This document shows positions 59,687 through 64,000 of a stretch of 64,000 bases of DNA, one piece after another. Below the pieces are notes generated by a model. The model was not told where the DNA came from. It ran no database searches and saw only the letters and a program-made list of their open reading frames with translations. Each line of letters starts with the position of its first letter. Positions within the stretch are counted from its first letter, which is position 1. This DNA comes from Takakia lepidozioides (lineage: Eukaryota; Streptophyta; Takakiopsida; Takakiales; Takakiaceae): NCBI GenBank assembly GCA_030704615.1, contig CM060731.1, positions 5,580,001 to 5,644,000 of the forward strand, read 5' to 3'. Both the position numbers and the translations under genes were made by a program.

Positions 59687-62566
59687 TTACTCTTGAAGCT
59701 TGATAAACATATGTTTAAGAAGTCGAGCTTCTTGAGAGACAGTAGGGGTTCCTAAGCTAGTGGCCGATCCACAAAATGGTTCAGACATGCCATTGTAGAA
59801 GGCCGCATTATTGGTAACATTGGCAACTTGTGTGGTAATGCTCTTGCCGTGCAATTCTGCTGCATCCAAAAACTCGTCGATGTCTGCAAATGTTGCATCT
59901 TTTAGCTGCATTTAATACAATGTCCAAGAATCATGAAGTGAAGATTGTCAACCATCCATTGTAAACTTGACAAAAGTACTTTGTAGGATATGAAGATGTT
60001 TGTAGTTCCACAAATATATAAGCCCAATATTTTTACCATCAGTTGATCCAAGGGTCATGTTGACATTGGAAGAGGCTTGTGTGCATTGAGGCAATATCTT
60101 ACCACAATCATTTGCTTAGCAAGGTTGTCGATAAGAGCCAGAAAACAACGTTTGGCATAGAACCAAGTGTCAGTCTCAATCTTTTTGTCATAAGGTTCCA
60201 AACTTTTGATAATGCGGCTAATTCCAAACTCAAAATTTTGTTTGGCACAATAGAGCGTGCCTATCACCAAATTCACAATGCACAAGTGCAAGTTCTGCTT
60301 TGTTGGATCCTGCCCCACCATTCTCCATCATACCACCATGCCTAAAAATCTATATAATCCACAATTTTCAAATTCTCCATTTTGAAGGTCAATTAAAATA
60401 GTCATAAATATATGAATAATGGTGTATAGATGTGTAATGGTGTGCTAAGTCATTTCCAATCTTATCATCGTTTTAATCCAATAGCCAACACTTGCAGTCA
60501 ATCTATAGCTAGTTGATCTATAACAATAGAACTAGGTTTAAAACATATGGGATGGTTTAATGACACATTAATGAAATAGATATCAAACTCACATCATACT
60601 GAGCTCTTTCTTCTTCCTTTTCAATTTTACGCATTAGATCTTCAGCCTCTTCGTTCTGCACATAACAAATTACTATCCGATAAGGAGTGTGTACAAATTG
60701 CCACTCGAACACCACATATGTTAAAATAAAGAATTGTGGGAAATTAGATACGGTGAGCTAATTCATATCTAGCTTCGATGGAGGAGTCATATTATAGAAT
60801 ACGATGGAGATAGTAAAAAAAATGTATTCATGAGGCTTGCTTGAAATCCACCGTATGTCAATTCCTAAGAGTGTAGGTTTGGGCTGAACACATAAGTTAC
60901 CTCTACCAATTTAACCGTTAAACCCTCAAAGAAAAGAATAGATAATGAACTAAAGACGATGATGAGTACCCGACTGGTCATGATGTATGAAACGCAAAGA
61001 TTGGCTAGTACAATAGCTGTCACCGTGAGTACACGATCGCCCACTTTTTTCAAAATTGGCTCATAGTAATGGATGGCCTCTTTGTACCTGTTATCCTGCA
61101 GCCTTATCTCATTGTCCATACCAATAAACATATTGATGGCCACAACATAAGAAAAATAAAACTTAGAATCTGGATCATGCGAGTTTTGATGACACCAGTG
61201 GGGTCCATGAAAGTTCATATGGACTGAATATTAATAAGAAATTTGACAAATTGTCGACACATATTATTAGTGGATGAGTTTGACTTTCCGCTTGGCATAT
61301 TGATACTTGTGCAAACAATCAATCTAAAAGGTCACATCATTTAGTTTAGACATAAAAACTAAAAGAGTAAGGTGGATCATTGAGCCCAATGTGGGCGGTA
61401 AGCCTGCGAAAAATAGCTGAAAATGTGCGTAATAGGGTGGGGAAGACAAGAATAGTGAGGCAGAGCCGAGGGGTGGTGGTACAGAGGGTGCATAGCGAGA
61501 GAGAAGCGAGCTGGAGAGCTATGGTGGCGGACATCTCTAATGTCGGTAACCTTGACTAGGGTGGCAGGGCCGCCAAAGGAGGTCAGGGTGAGGACTAAGA
61601 TGAGAAGGAAATTTAGCGGAGGTCCTAAATTAGTAGGTAGCAGAGAGGATAGCCGAGAGGCACTTAGGAGGGCGGCGCTCCGCCCTCCCATCGCGAAAAA
61701 ACATTCAAAGGTTTATATGACCCCCAACCCCTGCCTAATTATTACTACTTCCAAAATAATGTTGAATGTATGGGCGCACTAAGGCTTAAGAAAGCATAGA
61801 AAGAACGTGTCTCAAGTACTTATATATCAGGTTTTATTGTTTTCATTGTTTAGACCATCTCCTTGTAAAACCAAACAAACCTGCATAAAGAAGGTGTGTG
61901 CGACATTCAATTTCCACAAATCATGTTCAGAACATAGGTCAGCTGATTGGTGGAAGATGCGTTCCACCTGCATATAATTCTCCTTGTCCCACCATATCTT
62001 GGCCATGGCCATTAACACAGGAATGTAGCTCTGGTTTCCTCACAAAAGTGCACCCCCCATCACAATGAACCACATATCAATCAAGCACATGTAAGGTATT
62101 ATTACATAGACTTGGTGGCTATAATTTGGCTTGAATATTACCTCTAAAATGCTTAAGCAATTGTTTTACTTATATCTCTTGATACATTGGATATCTTTCC
62201 ACTCTCAAGGAATGATGATTAGAGGACATACTTGCCAAATTTTCATAGCTTTTCGAGGAAGTGGTGGACGTAGCTTTTTAGTTTCACTTTTTATAACATG
62301 ATGTGAAAGAAAAAAAAATGCATCTTATTTGCAGTTGGAACCACTTAGGGTAAGATTCTATTTATGATTGAGGGCTTATAGTACAAACTATAGCAACCAA
62401 CGATAGACCAGTTGAGGTCTACCTCAAGCGCTGCCTCATATTGAGAAACCGCATTTTTATGTGTTTCTTGCTCTCGAGAAATGCGAGCATCCTGAATATG
62501 TTTAGTCAAACGTCGCAACACTTCCCCATGTCGATTTGTCAAACCATTAAACTTTTGGTATGCTTC
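59687..62566 (-). CDS. IFT70: IFT70 / TTC30 intraflagellar-transport protein, C-terminal half (6 exons)
   Basis: Exons (coding order): 62566-62423, 62030-61881, 61095-60970, 60655-60593, 60309-60103, 59905-59687. Each has a length divisible by three, all borders are GT-AG, and together they give 302 codons plus a stop. IFT70 is a TPR-rich subunit of the IFT-B train that carries tubulin and axoneme proteins into cilia. Diagnostic blocks in order: RHGEVLRRLTKHIQDAR, PVLMAMAKIWWDKENY, LWKLNVAHTFFMQ, KEAIHYYEPILKK, TAIVLANLCVSYIMTS, EEAEDLMRKIEKEEE, CIVNLVIGTLYCAK, FGISRIIKSLEPYDKK, TDTWFYAKRCFLALI, and the closing EARLLKHMF. The N-terminal half (about 350 residues) is not found before the window edge. 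It is probably further right, behind a repeat-filled intron, but may be lost. Confidence 0.92.
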
Positions 62567-63230
62567 CTGGACCAAATTTACAGATTGTTACTTCATGAAA
62601 ACTTCCATATCTTATGTGCAAGAGCAAAGCTCAAAAAATAAAATAAAAATGTGGATGCATTGCCAAAGCAAGCGTAAATTATGGTGTCACTTGACCCTAA
62701 AGGGCTATTACCTTTTCAGTGCAAGGTGGACTTCTTTGCGCATCAACATGTGGTTTAAACGCACAACCACTAGTAAAGCCGTTTATGCCCTTACCACTGG
62801 TCTAAATGTTGGTTATCAACAAATCTCTCAATAAGGCATTGAACCTTTACTTCTCTCTATCATTGTCCTCTTTTGTTATCAAGGTGTTGGAGGCTCCATT
62901 TTTTGTTATCTCCCCTTCCTCCCTCCCCTTAATAAGCTATTTGAGCTTTCCTTGGACATTTTAAAGTTTTCTATGTCTTTCTCATTTTTTTTCACGTGTT
63001 GTTTCAGATTGGATGCAAAATTGTTGGTCACATGGCCACTTATACGACCAAACTTATAAACACGTTGTTTTTATTTTTTAATTTGGATGTGTGCATACAT
63101 ATATAAGCATGTGAACAACTTTACACATTATAGACAGTGCCATCTAATTTACGAGTAATAAAATATAACTAATAAAGTTGCATATAGATTTTTAAAAAAA
63201 TGTGTTTCCATTTATACCTACCCAAATACA
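62567..63230 (-). other. Probable IFT70 intron, left part
   Basis: Sequence upstream of the first visible IFT70 exon is AT-rich, without an exon I can match to the N-terminal TPR region. It leads into the satellite/SINE repeats at 63.2 kb. Confidence 0.45.
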
Positions 63231-63236
63231 AATCAT

Positions 63237-63850
63237 GTGCTGTTGGCCCAAGTGTCAAGTGTCATCTACCAAGTGCAATCTCCTATGTATGCAAGTGGGT
63301 CTCCTATGTCGAGGCCCAAGTGCGACCTCTAGGGTGGCCTTGGCCGTTGGCCCAAGTGTCCCAAGTGTCAACTAAGTGCAATCCCTTATGTATCCAAGTG
63401 AGTCTCCTATGTCGAGGCCCATCTAAGCCCAATGTGCAATCTCCTATGTATATCCAATCATTATTGATATATCCCGTCTCTAGAGTAGCATGTGCCATGG
63501 GCCCAAGTATCAAGGGAAAGGTCTCCGGTTCAAATCTGGTCATAGGCTATGTGGAAAAAAATGCATTTGGACGCGGTTTGGGAGATCTCAACGACGCTAC
63601 AAAACAAACAAAACAAAACAAAACAAACGTCTCGCTTCGTATATTAACTAGGGTAGCATGTGCCATTGGCCCAAGTGTCAAGTGTCATCTAAGCCCAAGT
63701 GCAATCTCCTATGTATGCAAGTGTGTCTCCTATATCGAGGCCCAGGTGCGACCTCTAGGGTAGCCTCTGCCGTTGGCCCAAGGGTCCAATGTCATTTAAG
63801 TCCAAGTGCAATCTTCCATGTATCCAAGTGCGTCTCCTATGCCGAGGCCC
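63237..63850. repeat. Satellite-like array, copy B, interrupted by a SINE
   Basis: GTTGGCCCAAGTGTCAAGTG…CTATGTATGCAAG…TATGTCGAGGCCCAAGTGCGACCTCTAGGGT units repeat at about 100-110 bp, at 63240-63480 and again at 63650-63850. They match the array at 44.1-44.6 kb. A SINE sits between the two parts. Confidence 0.88.
63495..63640 (+). repeat. tRNA-derived SINE with (AAAAC)n tail
   Basis: ATCAAGGGAAAGGTCTCCGG, then TTCAAATCTGG (B box), then body GCGGTTTGGGAGATCTCAACG, then several CAAAA/CAAAC units and CGTCTCGCTTCGTA. The head matches the minus-strand piece at 44.66 kb and the 3' part matches 44.88-44.95 kb. This is the most complete copy in the window. Confidence 0.7.
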
Positions 63851-64000
63851 AAATCTGTCAAGGCTCCAAGGATTCCCACTTTGCAATTTTTCGGGAATTT
63901 CCAGCGACCAAAAGTACTTGAAATTCCAAATCTCCCACATGAAGGGCCAATCACTGCTCCAAGAAAGCCCACTTTGTTATTTTTCGCGAATTTCCAGCGA
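63851..64000. repeat. Duplicated ~95-bp unit at the window edge
   Basis: GCTCCAAGGATTCCCACTTTGCAATTTTTCGGGAATTTCCAGCGACCAAAAG is followed by a second, similar stretch (CTGCTCCAAGAAAGCCCACTTTGTTATTTTTCGCGAATTTCCAGCGA). Both resemble 44707-44790, so this is part of the same dispersed repeat cluster. Confidence 0.75.

Noticed and set aside
63200-63763. 187-codon plus frame with repeated SVKCHLPSAISYVCK
   Set aside because: Repeating peptide is the translation of the ~107-bp satellite array; the SINE also runs through it.

Overview
ORGANISM. This is plant nuclear DNA. Genes have many GT-AG introns and are interspersed with nested retrotransposons, DNA transposons and SINE-like repeats. Three protein clues narrow the lineage. 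A decayed DYW-class PPR gene (24.5-25.1 kb) points to a land plant. The C-terminal half of IFT70/TTC30 (59.7-62.6 kb) implies a lineage that still makes flagellated sperm. A CRIB+RhoGAP ROP regulator (34.5-37.6 kb) is typical of plants. Together these suggest a bryophyte-, lycophyte- or fern-grade land plant. A charophycean alga is less likely, and the species cannot be named from the window. LAYOUT. 0-2.3 kb: two tandem arrays, then sequence with no recognisable gene. 2.3-7.9 kb: a decayed LINE whose ORF2 carries reverse transcriptase, a chromodomain and RNase H, cut by a 1.27-kb CACTA element. 7.9-10.7 kb: no gene recognised. 10.7-14.9 kb (+): an unidentified, probably multi-exon gene. 15.6-21.1 kb (-): a complete 10-exon family-2 glycosyltransferase gene (924 codons before the stop). 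24.5-25.1 kb: PPR-DYW relic. 25.7-28.2 kb: a giant AT-rich inverted repeat with arms over 1 kb and nested insertions. 28.8-33.0 kb (+): INTS9-like Integrator subunit, 9 exons. 34.5-37.6 kb (-): RopGAP, 5 exons, convergent with INTS9. 38-46 kb: repeats, including a perfect 40-bp hairpin, a 107-bp-type array, SINE heads and a solo LTR. 46.2-58.4 kb: a decayed Ty3/gypsy retrotransposon split by a 6.5-kb element with long degenerate terminal inverted repeats. That element holds two divergent captured or cargo gene relics, a LINE relic and six copies of a palindromic motif. A second CACTA element sits just behind the gypsy integrase stop codon. 59.7-62.6 kb (-): IFT70 C-terminal half. 63.2-64 kb: the 107-bp-type array and a SINE again, probably inside the IFT70 5' intron. 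HOW IT WORKS TOGETHER. The four identified host genes are unrelated housekeeping or signalling genes (glycan synthesis, snRNA processing, ROP GTPase switching, ciliary transport) and do not form an operon-like unit. The most unusual material is in the mobile DNA: the chromodomain-bearing LINE, two related CACTA elements each nested in a retroelement, the giant foldback, and the TIR element that carries divergent spliced-gene relics, one perhaps with a DNA-methyltransferase-like motif. All calls come from reading the sequence; no database search was possible.
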